This document shows positions 36,946 to 48,195 of a stretch of DNA of 64,000 bases, piece after piece. The position numbers and the translations under genes are program-made. The notes beneath the pieces are model-generated. The model saw only the letters and a list, made by a program, of their open reading frames with translations, made no database searches and was not told the DNA's origin. This DNA comes from Ophioderma brevispina (lineage: Eukaryota > Echinodermata > Ophiuroidea > Amphilepidida > Ophiodermatidae). The DNA lies in NCBI GenBank assembly GCA_023653785.1, contig JAMKCH010012676.1, positions 56,066-120,065 of the forward strand, in the 5' to 3' direction. How positions within the stretch are numbered: position 1 is the stretch's first letter; each line of letters opens with the position of its first letter.

Positions 36946-38332
36946 GTAAGTCAAGGAGGAAATTGGAGAGGGAATTGGTAACAATTTATGTAAATTTCAA
37001 TACAAAGTTCTTCACATTTTTAATTTTTTGTACTAAGATGCATTTTGTAGTTAAACTAACAAAGAGTTTTAGTTGCAAAGAATATGTTTGCATGTAATAA
37101 CAGCAATGTCTGCTTGAATTCTTACCATTTTAGTGTGACTAAACTACATACTTATAACAATTCTTTCCATTTATACCATACTTTTACTAAGAATATACTT
37201 TCGAAGTATCCAAAGTATCTTACACCTGCAATTGTAACCCAAAATGTTTTGGTACTCTTAAGACATGATTTTATCTATAAAATTAATAGCATGCTGCTCT
37301 TGTGATTTAAGTAGGCAAGTTTGTGAATTGAAGTATTATTCAAAAGCAGGCACCCTGCAGGAGAGACATTTTGAGCCCAGAACTGACTGCATTGTTGGTA
37401 TCTAATTTGTATAGTACAGTAAAACACATCATATGACCCAATTCTCAAGGACACTTCTGAGTAATTTAAGTTAAGACCCAACAACTACTGCAGCACTTTT
37501 GACCTTTGAACTCTGAACCCCTGAACGCTCATATGACCCACCAATTAAGAATCATTGAGCAACCTTCATGAATACCACCTGGAAGCTGCAGTATTTTACA
37601 TGTTTTCAAACAAAACAATAACACCAAATGACCCTAGATGACCTTTAACCTAAAATTCAAAACACGCCTATGACCCCACCCACAAATCACCCCATGTTTC
37701 ATGAAAATCGGACTTAAAAAAAGAAGCATATACAAATGAACAAACCTTAAGTATCTTATACGATGGAAGACACTCTCCTGTGCATGGATATGGATGTAAT
37801 TGAAAATGGGTCTAAGTGTAAGAGAATATTTTTTGTAAAAAATACCAATGCCTGAATGGGGGTCTTTGTATATTTCTTCAATGAGGTTCTATGCAAGGAA
37901 AATGCCAATATGTCTATGGGTGATGGAATAAAAAATAGAAAGGACCTTTGAAAATTATGGAACTTAGCTGCTTTAAAGTATGTACACCCAAAATAGGTAT
38001 ACAATGTAACATAGACTTATTTAAAGCTTGGATGTTAAAATGTCTTTTCATAATAGTTCGCTGTCAATCTTTATTATGCAATTTGGTATTCTTGCTAATT
38101 ACTAAATAGGTTTTCCAAATACCTACAGCCAACAGAGCAAGAAGCAATTTAAACCCACTGCATTTGTACACAAGAACAACATTTTCCTTTACTACTACTT
38201 CCTGTTTAGAAGTGTGCCTGCATGTTTTTGCCATCACAATTACAGCAGTTCATGAACTCTGCAGTTCTGTCAACAGCATATTTTCATTCAATAAAATCGT
38301 CCAATGAGTATACTTGAATTTTAAATTGCCAG

Positions 38333-38542
38333 ATTCAACGGTAAAAGGTCAGAAGAAAAACAAAAGGAGGAAATCCCGGAGCAGAAGGCGGCAAGACAGC
38401 AACAGAAGGCGGACTGATTTACAGGGAGATGAGCCAGAATCCTCAAGGAGGAATGGGAAACTAAAGTGCCAATTCAGGACTAGATCATGCCACATGCCCT
38501 CACTGTAACCCTCCCATGCCAAACTCACTCAATCCTTCACAG
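38333..38542 (+). CDS. Notum: Notum exon 13 (basic insert then Cys-rich C-terminal motif)
   Basis: The exon lies between TTAAATTGCCAG and CAG|GTAAGT and begins with a very basic stretch, GQKKNKRRKSRSRRRQ, then a polar linker and LKCQF. Just after this (about 38477-38485) the frame must change to read GLDHATCPHCNPPMP, which matches the conserved C(P/S).PHCNP motif. Near 38530-38536 it must change back to give SFTGE across the splice, matching the D.FTG(Q/E)E motif. The total length of 210 bp fits phase 1 in and phase 1 out, so one extra and one missing base compensate. Read without correction it stops at the TAA after MPSL. Confidence 0.72.
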
Positions 38543-39054
38543 GTAAGTGATTATTTTGGGGTTGTAAACTATTTTTGACACCATGTTTTTTGTTTGATAT
38601 GTAGACCTCTTATCGTAGTCTATCTATTCTAGGTTGTCAAATCACTGTGATTGTAGCTATCCTCATGAATCTTCCAAGTTTGTTTTCTTTTCCATCTTCA
38701 TGACCAAGTTACACTGGATTGTAAGAGGTTATATTATCTGCCGCCATATACTCTTGTGCCCGCCTCTCCTCCTTTAGCCTTCCTTGGTTGCCTCTTTGGT
38801 CCAACTATTGTCATTTTTCTGGGCACTGTTCCCTGCAAATCTTCAATTTATGTTGATCCTCATCAAAATTCAACGACTCCTGTGTTATTCTGACGTTAGT
38901 GCATCAACAAGAGATTGCAAGTCCTCCATATTTTCTGTGAATGTAGTAATTTGTCTCGCCTGAAATTGTTCGCAGGAGACTGAGTAAGCACTTTCTGTCT
39001 GTCCGGTCTGTTGCGCCATCTGTCTGTTATGCTGTCTGCCCGCCGTCCGTGTTC

Positions 39055-40080
39055 ACTGCTTGTGTACGATTTATCTGGAGTTCCGGTAGGGCTACGATGA
39101 TTGTAAACTTGGTTGGAAGAACAGCGGGTCCATGAGTTCTCGACCTGATTTAAAATTTTAGGGCGTTATAAATATTGTAAATTTACGTATCTAATTTGCA
39201 TAATTAGGAAAATTTTTCCGCAAGGTTTGTGTACAAGTTTTCTGGAGTTCTGTATGTAAGGCGTATAAAGATGTAGCTTGGTGGAAGAAAGTGGCGGGAA
39301 TAGTTCTCAAACTGATTAGATTTCTGGGCATATTTCTGGCAAAATTAAGGATGGCAAATGAGCTAATATATGCAAAAATCAGTTATCTGCTATAAATTTT
39401 GAAACGGTACATCGGATGAGAAAATTCCTCACTGCATGAAAGGCCTATCATGGTGCGCAGTTTTTTGGCAACAATTTGAAAGTGCGTTGGAGCTATGCGG
39501 TTAGGATTGCAAAGGAGCTACATTAAAGATGATAATTACTGTATCTCGAAACAGTACATCGGATAGGCAAAATTCCTTCGCTGCATGAAAGAATACATGG
39601 CCATGAATCTTTGTGTGAATCATATGGGTTTAAGTTTAACGTGGCATTGTGGGCCATATAAAATATGCTAATAAGTGGGCAATTTCATGAATTTTCAAGA
39701 AAAAAGCTTGTGTACAAGCTTTCTGGAGTTCCGGAAGGATATAATGATGTAATTGGTGTAAGGAAGCGGGTTTGAAGACGTTCTCGACCTGATTAGATTT
39801 TGGGCATATTTGGGTCAATTAGGTATGCAAATCAGCTAATTAGTATTCATAAAATCTCGTAATTGATATATTTTTTGCACGGTACATAGGATACACAAAA
39901 ATCCTTCACGCAGAAAGACAGTTATGGGTGAGCATCTTCTTTTTTGCCATTGAAAGTATGTGATATAGAGGCTTAGGTTTGCAAATGAGCTAATTAAATA
40001 TGCCAAAATGCTGCTCATTGAAACGTTTACATAATGCAAAATTCCTTTGCAAACATGAAAGACTAGTCTGTCTGCCAGAC
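39055..40080. repeat. Imperfect tandem repeats in Notum intron 13
   Basis: Blocks TGTGTACAAG.TTTCTGGAGT (about 39060, 39230, 39710), CTGATTAGATTT.GGGCATAT (about 39310, 39787), GCAAAT.AGCTAATTA and CGGTACATCGGAT..(G)CAAAATTCCT (about 39410, 39555, 39885) recur in the same order. At least three degraded ~170-480-bp units run into the G-rich tract. Confidence 0.65.
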
Positions 40081-40084
40081 AATC

Positions 40085-41700
40085 TTTTGTGTTGGGGAGG
40101 GAGGGGGTGTTGCGGGGTGTTGGGGAGGGGGCGGTTTGGGGGGTTTGGGTGTTGGGGAAAATTTTTGGGGTGGGGTGTGGGGAAGGTGGTGGGGTTATGC
40201 GGAGTGGTGCGCGGAGGTGTTGGGGATCAGGGGGGTGGGGGGTTGCAGGGTGTTGGGGTTAGGGGCGGGGGTCGGGGGCCCTCCGGTCGGGGGGGTCACT
40301 GGGGTGGGGTGGGGGATGGGGGTGGTGGGGGGGGGGCCGGGTGTGGATGATGGGGAGGGGGTGGGGAGGTGTAGGGGGGGGGAGTCAGGTACGGGGGGGG
40401 GGCGTGAGAGGAGGGGGGGGGGGGGGGGGGGAGAGGGGGATGAGGGATGGGGGGGGGGGAGGGGGGGGGTGTGAGGCGCGGGGGGGGACGGAGGTGGGGG
40501 GGTGGGGGGAGTTTTTTTTTGGGGGTGGTTGGGGGTGCGTGGGGGGTTGGTTGTGAGGGGGTGGGAGGGGGTGATGGGATGTGGGGGGTGGGGGGCATAG
40601 AGGTAGGGGGGGTTGTTTGGGGTAAGCGCGGGTTGTTGGGGAGGGGGATGGGTGGGGATGGGGGGTCGGGAGGGGGTGGTCGGGGTTCTTGAGGGTGTTG
40701 GGGAGGAGGTGGGTGTTGAGGCCGGTGTTGGGGAAGGGGGGAGGGTGTGAGGGGGTTGGGGAGGGGGGGGGGGTGGGGCGGGTTGGGGAGGGGGTGGGGT
40801 GTTGAGGGGTGGTGGGGAAGGGGGGGGTGGGTTGGTGTGTTGAGGGGTGTTGGGGAGGAGGGTGGGATGTTGTGGGGGTGGTGGGGAGGGCGGAGCGGTA
40901 GAGGGTGTTGGAGAGGGTGATTGGGTTGTTTGAGAGGTGTTGGGGAGGGTGGTGGGGTGTTTGCGGGGTGGGGGTGGGTGTTTGAGGGTGTTGAAGTATT
41001 GGGGAGGGGGGGGGTGTGCGTGGGGTATGGGGAGGGGAGGGTGTTGTGGTAGGGGATGGGGTGTTGCGGGGTGTTGGGAGGCGGTTGGGGTGTGGGGAAG
41101 GGGGGGGTAGGGTGAGAGCGGTGTTGGGGAGGGGGTGGGTTTTGATGAGGGGGTGTTGGGGAGGGGGGTGGATGAGGGGGTTGTTGGGAGGGGTGATGAC
41201 GGTGTGTGGGGGAGGGGGGGGGGTTGAGGAGGGGGGATGGGTTGTGTGGGGGTTGAGGGGTTATGTTGGGAAGGGGGTTGGGGGGGGAGTTGGAAGGGGT
41301 GTGGGGGAGGGGGGGGGGGTTGGACGAGGGGTGGGGGATGAGGGGGGGGAGCCGCCCGGGGGTGGGGTGATGAGGGTGTGGCGGCTTCCGGGAGGGGGTG
41401 GGGGTGGGGCTTGTTGGGGAGGGGTGGGGTGTGGAGGGGTGTGGGAGGAAGGGGGTGGGGTGTTGGGGGCGGTGGGAGGGGTGGGTGTGGGGGAGGGGGG
41501 TGGGTGTGCGGGGCTGTTGTAGTAGGGTTGGGGGGTGGGTGTTCGGGGTGTTGGGGAGGGGGTGGGGTGTTGCGGGATGTGGGGAGGGGGGGGGGTGTTG
41601 TGGGATTTTGGGAGGGGTGGGGTGTGAGGGTGTTGTGGGGAGGGTGTGGGGTGTTGTGGGGTTGTTGGGTAGGGTGGTGGGGTGTTTGGAGGGGGATAGT
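40085..41700. repeat. 1.6-kb strand-asymmetric G-rich tract
   Basis: The plus strand is overwhelmingly G with T and occasional A and C, in degenerate ~17-22-bp units such as GTGTTGGGGAGGGGGTGGGG. It has hundreds of G-runs of three or more and would be strongly prone to G-quadruplex formation. It lies in Notum intron 13, so nascent RNA would carry the G strand. The long Pro-rich minus frames (540 and 472 residues) and Gly-rich plus frames are translation of the repeat. Exact length and units are doubtful because such tracts assemble poorly. Confidence 0.9.
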
Positions 41701-42606
41701 CTGCAATCCTCCACGTTTATCTGCTTGCACAGCGTTTTTGGGAACCCCCTGTTGGAGTCTCGTAGACGTCAAAGGTAAGAAATCTTTCAAACACAAATAA
41801 ACGGGCCCTTGTGACAAGTGATCTGAATTTTATATAACAAAACAGATTAATTATTTGAATCAGTTGGGATCAAGAATTTGGTATGTCCAAAGCACAAATT
41901 ATCTATACAAATTTCAAAGTACACTTAACAATTCTTAATCTTACTCAGAGTTCATTCATGTCTCCAACTAAAAGCAGCGTTGCAGTTCAACTATGATTAG
42001 GGTCATCAAAGCGAAGACTCCAAAATGACAGCCTGCTTAAGTCACACTTGAAAATTCTCAGGCATATTCCATAGGGAATCTTCTCAGTCATGAAGATAAC
42101 TTTTGTCCAGGAGTTCAAGACGTCAAGGTTAAATCAAGTCCCTCGACGACCACTAACTTCCACGTATATCAGTCCAAGATATCACCACGATTTCATCTGT
42201 CCACAATTGGATCATATTTTGATTCCAGCACTTGGCCTTCAAAGACGACAGTTCGAATTTAGAATTAATTATAGCACTCTGCCTCACGTGAATTGAAAAA
42301 ATTATAATAAATCCTGGCACTTAAAGGTATGTGAAGCATAAATCTATCATATTGTAGATTAAAACTAGCTAGACTTCTAGCTACTTGTTACTATGGATGC
42401 TGGCCCGAGACTACTCAAATCTCCATTATATACTGACTTCACAAAGGTCACAAGTCTAAAATAGATAGTAATACAGAATCATGCATAAACATAACCTTGC
42501 ACTAGCTGAGCTGACCAATTGGAATTCCATTTAATTAATCATATGAATTACATCACTCACATATATGAAATCCATGGGGAATCCACCAGATCAGCAATGT
42601 TTGATC

Positions 42607-42970
42607 TTAAAGACACTATCGTGATTTGACAAATATTTTAAATGTGCAGGAATAGATTCAAAGTGAAGGATAAGTCTGTGGAATTCTCTATAAGTTACCC
42701 TTTCCAGGCTGTAGAATTGACTAGAACCGGAAGGCGAACACGGCAGTGTTTTTTTCTTACAAGATACGATTTCAATTCAACTTCGTGTTGTAGTAAGTGT
42801 CCGAACGGACCAGTAATGACCAAAATCTCCGATTCTGTCCTTATTAGGTTGCTTCTGGTCTTATCATTGCAGGGGTATGTTAGGATTCACTGTACTGTTA
42901 CATACATGTAAAAATCTGATTTTGATGATTTTTCGATTGATGATTTAGCAATCACTAGATAGTGATCTTA
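42607..42970. mobile_element. TTAA MITE family 2, full copy in Notum intron 13
   Basis: It starts TTAAAGACACTATCGTGATT and ends ATCACTAGATAGTGATCTTA. The interior, reverse-complemented, matches 58435-58789, including GTGTCCGAACGGACAGTAAT-like and ATAAGACCAGAAGCAACC blocks. Length ~360 bp, non-coding; the apparent frame at 42642-42911 is part of it. Opposite orientation to the 58-kb copy. Confidence 0.8.
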
Positions 42971-43308
42971 GAGCATAAACAAGTTGACTTAGTTCCTAAG
43001 TTAGGCATTCGGGGAATTCCCCCACTTCCCCTATTGGGCAATCTAAACAGGTGTGGACTTGCCAACCACAAAACTAGGGAATCCCCCTGCTCTCTTTTTT
43101 ATCATAAAAAACAAAGTACTTTTCCAGATCGGAAGAGACACGTGTAGGAATAGCTATACAATGTATAAAATTACATATTTAAATCAAAATTTGAGGGGGA
43201 ACTAAAACTGTATTCTACACTTGCAAATCTGGGTCTGTGCTCTTTGTCTTACAGATATTCGCGGAGAAAGAAGGCGAGAATTGTGGTTCAGTTGTGGTAG
43301 AACCCGAC

Positions 43309-43605
43309 TTGTATAGATAGATGCTCAATAGATCCTTGGTTACAGCAAATAAACTTTAAAAGAAAATAAAAGCGTGCATTTGTACATGCTTTATTTAAAT
43401 AGAAACTAGGCTGGAATTTGTATTGTTCCTATACGAATTAGAAATTTCACAATTTTTGTACCAAAAGAAAAACAGCTTCTCATGCTTATCCGTTACACAT
43501 GGGGATATTTTTGAATAAAAATAAAAAAAGTAAAAAAAATCAGGAATTTTCACATTTTTTTTTCGGGAACACTGTTTTGAAATCTCCTTCTTATTGCACC
43601 TTTAA
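43309..43605. mobile_element. TTAA MITE family 3, left-truncated copy
   Basis: It matches the right 300 bp of 56133-56486: AATAGATCC, TTTAAATAGAAACTAGGCTG, CCTATACGAATTAGAAATTT, GGATATTTTTGA, TTTTCACATTTTTT and the terminal GAAATCTCC...TTGCACCTTTAA. A short left-end fragment of the same family may lie at about 38900-38955. Confidence 0.65.
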
Positions 43606-44251
43606 TATGGACTTTGTATGAAAAGGATAATCCTTCACATTTCCCTTCAGATGTAATCACCTTCAGCCGTAGTCCTTCTGAGAATGAGGAGTATGTTAGG
43701 CTAGAATTATCCAAAACCTAAAAATGCAAAATGTAATTTTTCGTCAAAGATTCCTGCAATTTCAAGTGCAAACAGTTGCTGTGTTCTGTGCATAGAATGC
43801 TGGGCATGTTATAAGTTATAACATATATAGGTCAGTGGCATTTGAGATGGTTCCCAAATATTTGAGGGGCCATTGGGGAACCAATCTAAGACACACCAAA
43901 ACAAGACTAGAGCTGTTTAGGATCATTAAATGGCATTTTAGGTTGATTTTGAATATGCCCAGTGAAAATATTTTCAAATGTTTTAAACAAAAAACACAAA
44001 AAAAAAAATAAATGGGTGTTCTAGGCGACACCCGCATGCTAAGAGTTAATAATTATAGTTGTGACACAAAAAGATATTTTAAATTCTTCTACAGATATTG
44101 TATGTTGAAATGGTTTCCAATTTGTTTACATTTTGTTGAAAGAGGTTAACTACAAAATGAAACAATTTTTTCTTAAAAGCTAAAATGAGTGTTATCAAGG
44201 GAATTAAAATTTGTTTGATTCAATTATAAACCATTTTACTTTGCTCACCAG

Positions 44252-44425
44252 GTGAAGATATGGAATTCCTATCCTTGTCCTGCGCCTCTTTGTCTGCTCT
44301 TGGTGCCCATAAGCTAAAAAGATGGGATTAGATGAGCAATCTCTCTAGCCCTTCTAGATCCAGCAGCAGCAATGCAGATGTTTGGCAGCGGTGTTAGGGG
44401 CATGAAGGAAGATACTTGGTGTTAA
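44252..44425 (+). CDS. Notum: Notum exon 14 (last coding exon, indel-affected)
   Basis: After the TTTGCTCACCAG acceptor the exon completes FTGEDMEFLS, equivalent to FTGQEMNVAQFL at the Notum C-terminus. As written the frame ends at TAG 44329-44331. Two one-base corrections (near 44317 and near 44346) would instead read KMGLDEQSL then ALLDPAAAMQMFGSG and reach TAA at 44423-44425, which resembles the MGFD...LEP..LLGML..G ending of Notum. The start of the exon is well supported by splice phase and FTGE; the path through its end is less certain. Confidence 0.6.
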
Positions 44426-44426
44426 G

Positions 44427-44432
44427 AATAAA
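44427..44432 (+). promoter_or_regulatory. Possible polyadenylation signal
   Basis: AATAAA lies two bases after the reconstructed Notum stop. It would give a very short 3' UTR, so other downstream signals may be used. Confidence 0.3.
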
Positions 44433-44604
44433 GCAAATGTTCTGTGGAAAGGTGCAACTTATAACTCTCATTTAAACATACTTGCCTCATATTCACCATT
44501 CAAACATAGGACCTCAGGCATTATTGTATTGATATGAGAATGAAGATACCTTACCATGAATGAAGATACTTGGTGTTAAGATAAGAGTGTTTTTGTTGGA
44601 AAGG

Positions 44605-44993
44605 TGCCACTCAACTTGCCCTCCAATATCAAATGTGTAACCGATAAGGCCATGTTCAAACGTCTTGTTAAACTCCATCTGCCTTGAGCCAGGAGTCTGC
44701 TGAATTTGTCTAACTTCTTTCCTGTTTTATGGTTGGGTTGTGAAAATCACCTTTCAATTCATGATCAACTTTGCTAGTTCTGCTTTTTTGTTTTACTGTG
44801 GTCCTCGCTCACAGGTGCCTCTGTCATTTTCACGGACCCCATTGGAAATAAGTTGGCAAATTCAGCCGACTTAAGGGGTTATCCTGGCTAATTGACTGTT
44901 GTGCATTTGTGCTGACAGTGCTGGTGGCTTATTCTGTATATCTGTAATTTTCTTTTGTTGATTTGCCGAATAAATAACAAACAAACAAACATT
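44605..44993 (+). mobile_element. 5'-truncated LINE 3' end
   Basis: The left part can be read as the C-terminal end of a LINE ORF2 (CVTDKAMFKRLVKLHLP, about 44633-44683). Then comes a ~300-bp 3' UTR ending GCCGAATAAATAACAAACAAACAAAC, an (AAAC)n-like tail. This fits the tail end of CR1/L2-type LINEs. It is dead on arrival: no RT or endonuclease is present. It lies just downstream of Notum. Confidence 0.65.
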
Positions 44994-45066
44994 GAAACTT
45001 ATTTGCCTCATATTCACCATTCAAACTTGGGACCTCAGGCATTATTTTATTGATATGAGAATGGTG

Positions 45067-46040
45067 GATTTAATGGCTAACATATCTCATACATAGATTC
45101 TTGTTTTCATGTCAGCTGTAAGTGTGGCATATGACCAGTTGTAGACTGAGAAAATTATATTACTGGGGCAGATCAGTGGGATCAACCTAATATATGTTAA
45201 GCGGACAAAACAGAGCAATTACAGAGGGGAGAGATCCACAAGTGACGATGTAACATTGTTTTACCATTTTAAGTCACTAACTAAGCATGAAGAATTACTT
45301 CGTGTCTGAGAGCAATGTTCTAAGGACAGGTATTTTGCATATGTTATACACATGGACCTACTAATTTTAGGTATTGGGCATTGTAGCAGAAATAAGCCTA
45401 TGGTACCCCATAATACATAGGCAGAGCATCTTGTAACAATCACAGATCTGCCTGGTAGCATTCACTTTTTGAGTTCACTCCCCTGCAGCTGTAACATAAT
45501 TTGTACTAATTTATGTAGCAAGACTTACTGGGTGTTGATATTGACATTGTTCCCACATTTACCTTACAAATTATCTGGCAAGCTGTATTCACTCACCTCC
45601 CTTTTGAGGTGTGCAGTTTAAAGTATGGGTGATCACATTGGCTGTTCTCTTCTGTTTTCAAGCAGTGGAATATCTAGTTCAGTCGGTATGAAGAGGCAAA
45701 TGCGAGGACTTTCATCCTAGTTATTTGCCTATAGCAATCATTGGTCTTGTGGGTAAAGCCACTTTTCGGCAGTCTATTTTAGGTGGTATGGCCACATCCC
45801 ACTGTGCATGGCCTTTGAGTATAACCTGAAATGAAGTATTAATTTTTCTACTTCAATAATCTCTGTATAAAGTAAGCATGCTGGTGTAAAATACCCATCT
45901 CATCACCATGGCTAGGATTAGTCACAGGTCATCTAAGAAAAAATGGTGTGCAAAATAATAGAGATCAAAATGTATAAGCCCTGGTGAAATGTGGGTCAAT
46001 AATAGTAGGACTACAAATTTATATGTGAGTGTGAACACAA
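45067..46040. other. Gene-free stretch
   Basis: I see no splice-flanked exon and no clear repeat. Confidence 0.4.
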
Positions 46041-46050
46041 ATTGGAAGGA

Positions 46051-46145
46051 GTTCCATATGACCCTCTACCCTACGAATTCTGCAGGCTTTATAGAATAAA
46101 CCACAGGATAAGGTTGCAGAATTCATAGGAAGGGGCATATGGAAT
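46051..46145. mobile_element. Short fold-back element
   Basis: GTTCCATATGACCCTCTACC..GAATTCTGCA pairs with TGCAGAATTC...GGGGCATATGGAATTC across a ~30-bp loop. Arms are ~33 bp with a few mismatches. Non-coding. Confidence 0.6.
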
Positions 46146-46286
46146 TCTTGCCCATAAAATTACCATCTGCATTGCCAGAAGCAACAAACAAAACAGCTTA
46201 TGGCTTTTTATGGAATAAAGCCACTGGCTCTTTGTACTTTAGTAATTACTCTTTGTTTTTCTTATTTGCACTGACACTATATTCAA

Positions 46287-46620
46287 GTGCATGTTCACAG
46301 CAACCTTTCTTGCACAGAACCAAAAGTCAATGTAGATTGTTAAATTTATTACTTTAAGGTTAACATCATTATTACCAATGCCGATTGATGTGGATAAACA
46401 AAGTTCTATCCCACATGTAGCATGGTGGTGTGAACTCAAAGCAATAACATCATTGCTTCAATGTTCACATCACTATGACTTATACAGGTCGATGTGGACG
46501 AAGTTCAACAACACAATGCAGCAGGGTTGTATGAACACAAAATAATTTAACAATGTTTCTTGACTAAATCTACACTGACTTGGATCCTGCTGCACAAGAA
46601 ATGTTGCTGTGAACATGCCC
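46287..46620. mobile_element. MITE with GTGCATGTTCACAGCAAC ends
   Basis: GTGCATGTTCACAGCAACCT..TCTTGCACAG on the left is the inverse of TGCTGCACAAGAAATGTTGC..TGTGAACATGCCC on the right. ~335 bp, with inner GTGGA/ATGCAGCAGGG motifs that also pair partly. No transposase. Confidence 0.65.
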
Positions 46621-47406
46621 TTACATGTGGTGTCTGTTTAATTGAGAAAAGTACAAAAAAGCCTGACGAACAAGCGAAGAGTGTGTGGAATGTTAGTACA
46701 TGGATAAGATAAGATGGCTTATCAGGAGAGAAAGACTTTGATTAACATCAACAATTTTATTATGAAGTGAAATTTTCTGAAATAGGCATTTCAGATGCTT
46801 TGCTTAAATATTTTACGCATCATATTGTAAAGACACTTTTAATTTAAGATTCTCGTCAGTACATGACAAAAAGAAGATGTAAGTTTTTGTTTGTAGTTTT
46901 GTAATATTCCTTTGTATTCATTTTGTAAATATTTAACTCAGGGCGAAAGTTTTGTGCCTTGTTATGAAAACAATGTTGTTGTATTTATCATGTAATCAAT
47001 ATTATTTATACATAAAAGAACACAAATTACCTTACCAATGATAGTATTCATTTGTATCAGCTGCCTTTTTAGGTGTGTTTATCTACAAAATTAAAACAAA
47101 TATGGGACCAGAGTTGATTTAAGGGTTTTTCTGCATATAACTATAATGCACAGATGAAGTACTGAAAATACTTAACTTCCAGAGAAAGAGCACCTCTGAA
47201 AAGTAGAGAGTTCACATCCATTCATGGGAATTTATAGACCTTATTACTAGTATGGTGTTCATTATTATCAGCAGAATCTTCTCTTTCAAGTTTTCCCAGC
47301 TCACAATTCTGAAAAGATACATGCTTTTTGTCAAATAACCTCTTTATTAAATTGAAAGATAGACTTTATTATAGTTATCTAGTGATGAACTATTCAAATG
47401 AGCAAA

Positions 47407-47617
47407 TTAACCCCCCTGGGGTCTACTACCTTTCTTACATCTAATTGGCTCATTACATGATGTAACATGAAATAACCTCTGAGTAACCAATCAAAATAAA
47501 CCTTCCATATATCTGTACAAACTTTAAAGCTTTTCTTACTATGTCTCTGATTGGCTTAATATATCATATAACCCAATGTATGGCCAATAAAATCAGTAGG
47601 TAGACCTTGGGGGTTGA
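47407..47617. mobile_element. Inverted-repeat element, ATTGG family
   Basis: The ends CCCCCCTGGGGTCTACTACC and GGTAGACCTTGGGGG are inverted. The interior holds CTAATTGGCTCATTACATGA and CTGATTGGCTTAATATATCA, two similar units in tandem. Related copies are at 22838-23042 and, fragmentary, at about 52025-52160. Confidence 0.65.
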
Positions 47618-47984
47618 GAGAAAAGATTTATCCTTCAACTCAACTACCATAAACACAATTAGGTACTTTCTAAAGAACTTAATTACAAAGTGAGCAAACG
47701 GATACTATGTTTTGAGCTGCGAAGCAAGCTCCTACAAATCGCCCGGAAACTCAGTGTGTTCGTCCGTTCCTTACGAAATGATGTATCCATTGATGCTCAG
47801 TTTACAGCTGTCCCGGTAATTTATTTCGAATCGGCACAAACACGCTTATTTTCGCTGATTATCAAAAATAAAAAAAACTATCGGGTTGCTGGACGCTGTT
47901 TTGGACCTACCGAGGTCAAGTTCTATATTAATACCCGTGGTATTAACACATAAAGTGCCCAATGGTGGAAGAGAGATGGTTCGA

Positions 47985-48195
47985 GTCAACAGTTGGTGGA
48001 AAAGGCAGAAAAGCAGAATGAGCAGGATTACCGGAGTGAGCAGAATGGGCAGAAAAATAGAATGGGCAGAATCGGCAGAAAAGCAGAATGGACAGAATAT
48101 GCAGAAAAGGCAGAAGAGCAGAATGGACATGGCAGAATTGTCAGAAAGCAGAATGGGCAGAATCGGCAGAATGGCAAATATGAAGAATAGCCGGG
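47985..48195. repeat. GCAGAAT-type minisatellite
   Basis: About twenty imperfect ~10-bp units (GCAGAATGG, GCAGAATCG, GCAGAAAA) sit in tandem on the plus strand. Overlapping plus and minus frames of 60-130 residues here come from the repeat. Confidence 0.85.

Larger units (their letters stand above)
44404..45066. repeat. Direct repeats flanking a LINE tail
   Basis: Two direct repeats bracket the LINE tail. The stretch from CTTGCCTCATATTCACCATT to TTGATATGAGAATG is at about 44481-44543 and again at about 45001-45063. A second pair, GATACTTGGTGTTAAGA with GGAAAGGTGC, is at about 44411 and 44564. Such ~65-bp duplications are longer than usual LINE target-site duplications. Confidence 0.7.

Noticed and set aside
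40195..41817. Minus-strand Pro-rich open frames of 540 and 472 residues, and Gly-rich plus-strand frames
   Set aside because: They translate a simple G-rich/C-rich repeat in overlapping registers. No start context, domain or splice structure; open frames in G/C-only DNA lack stops by composition.
43260..43321. Alternative last Notum exon after a TTACAG acceptor (IFAEKEGEN...)
   Set aside because: It joins exon 13 in the wrong phase for the FTGE motif and has no similarity to the Notum C-terminus, while 44252 fits both.
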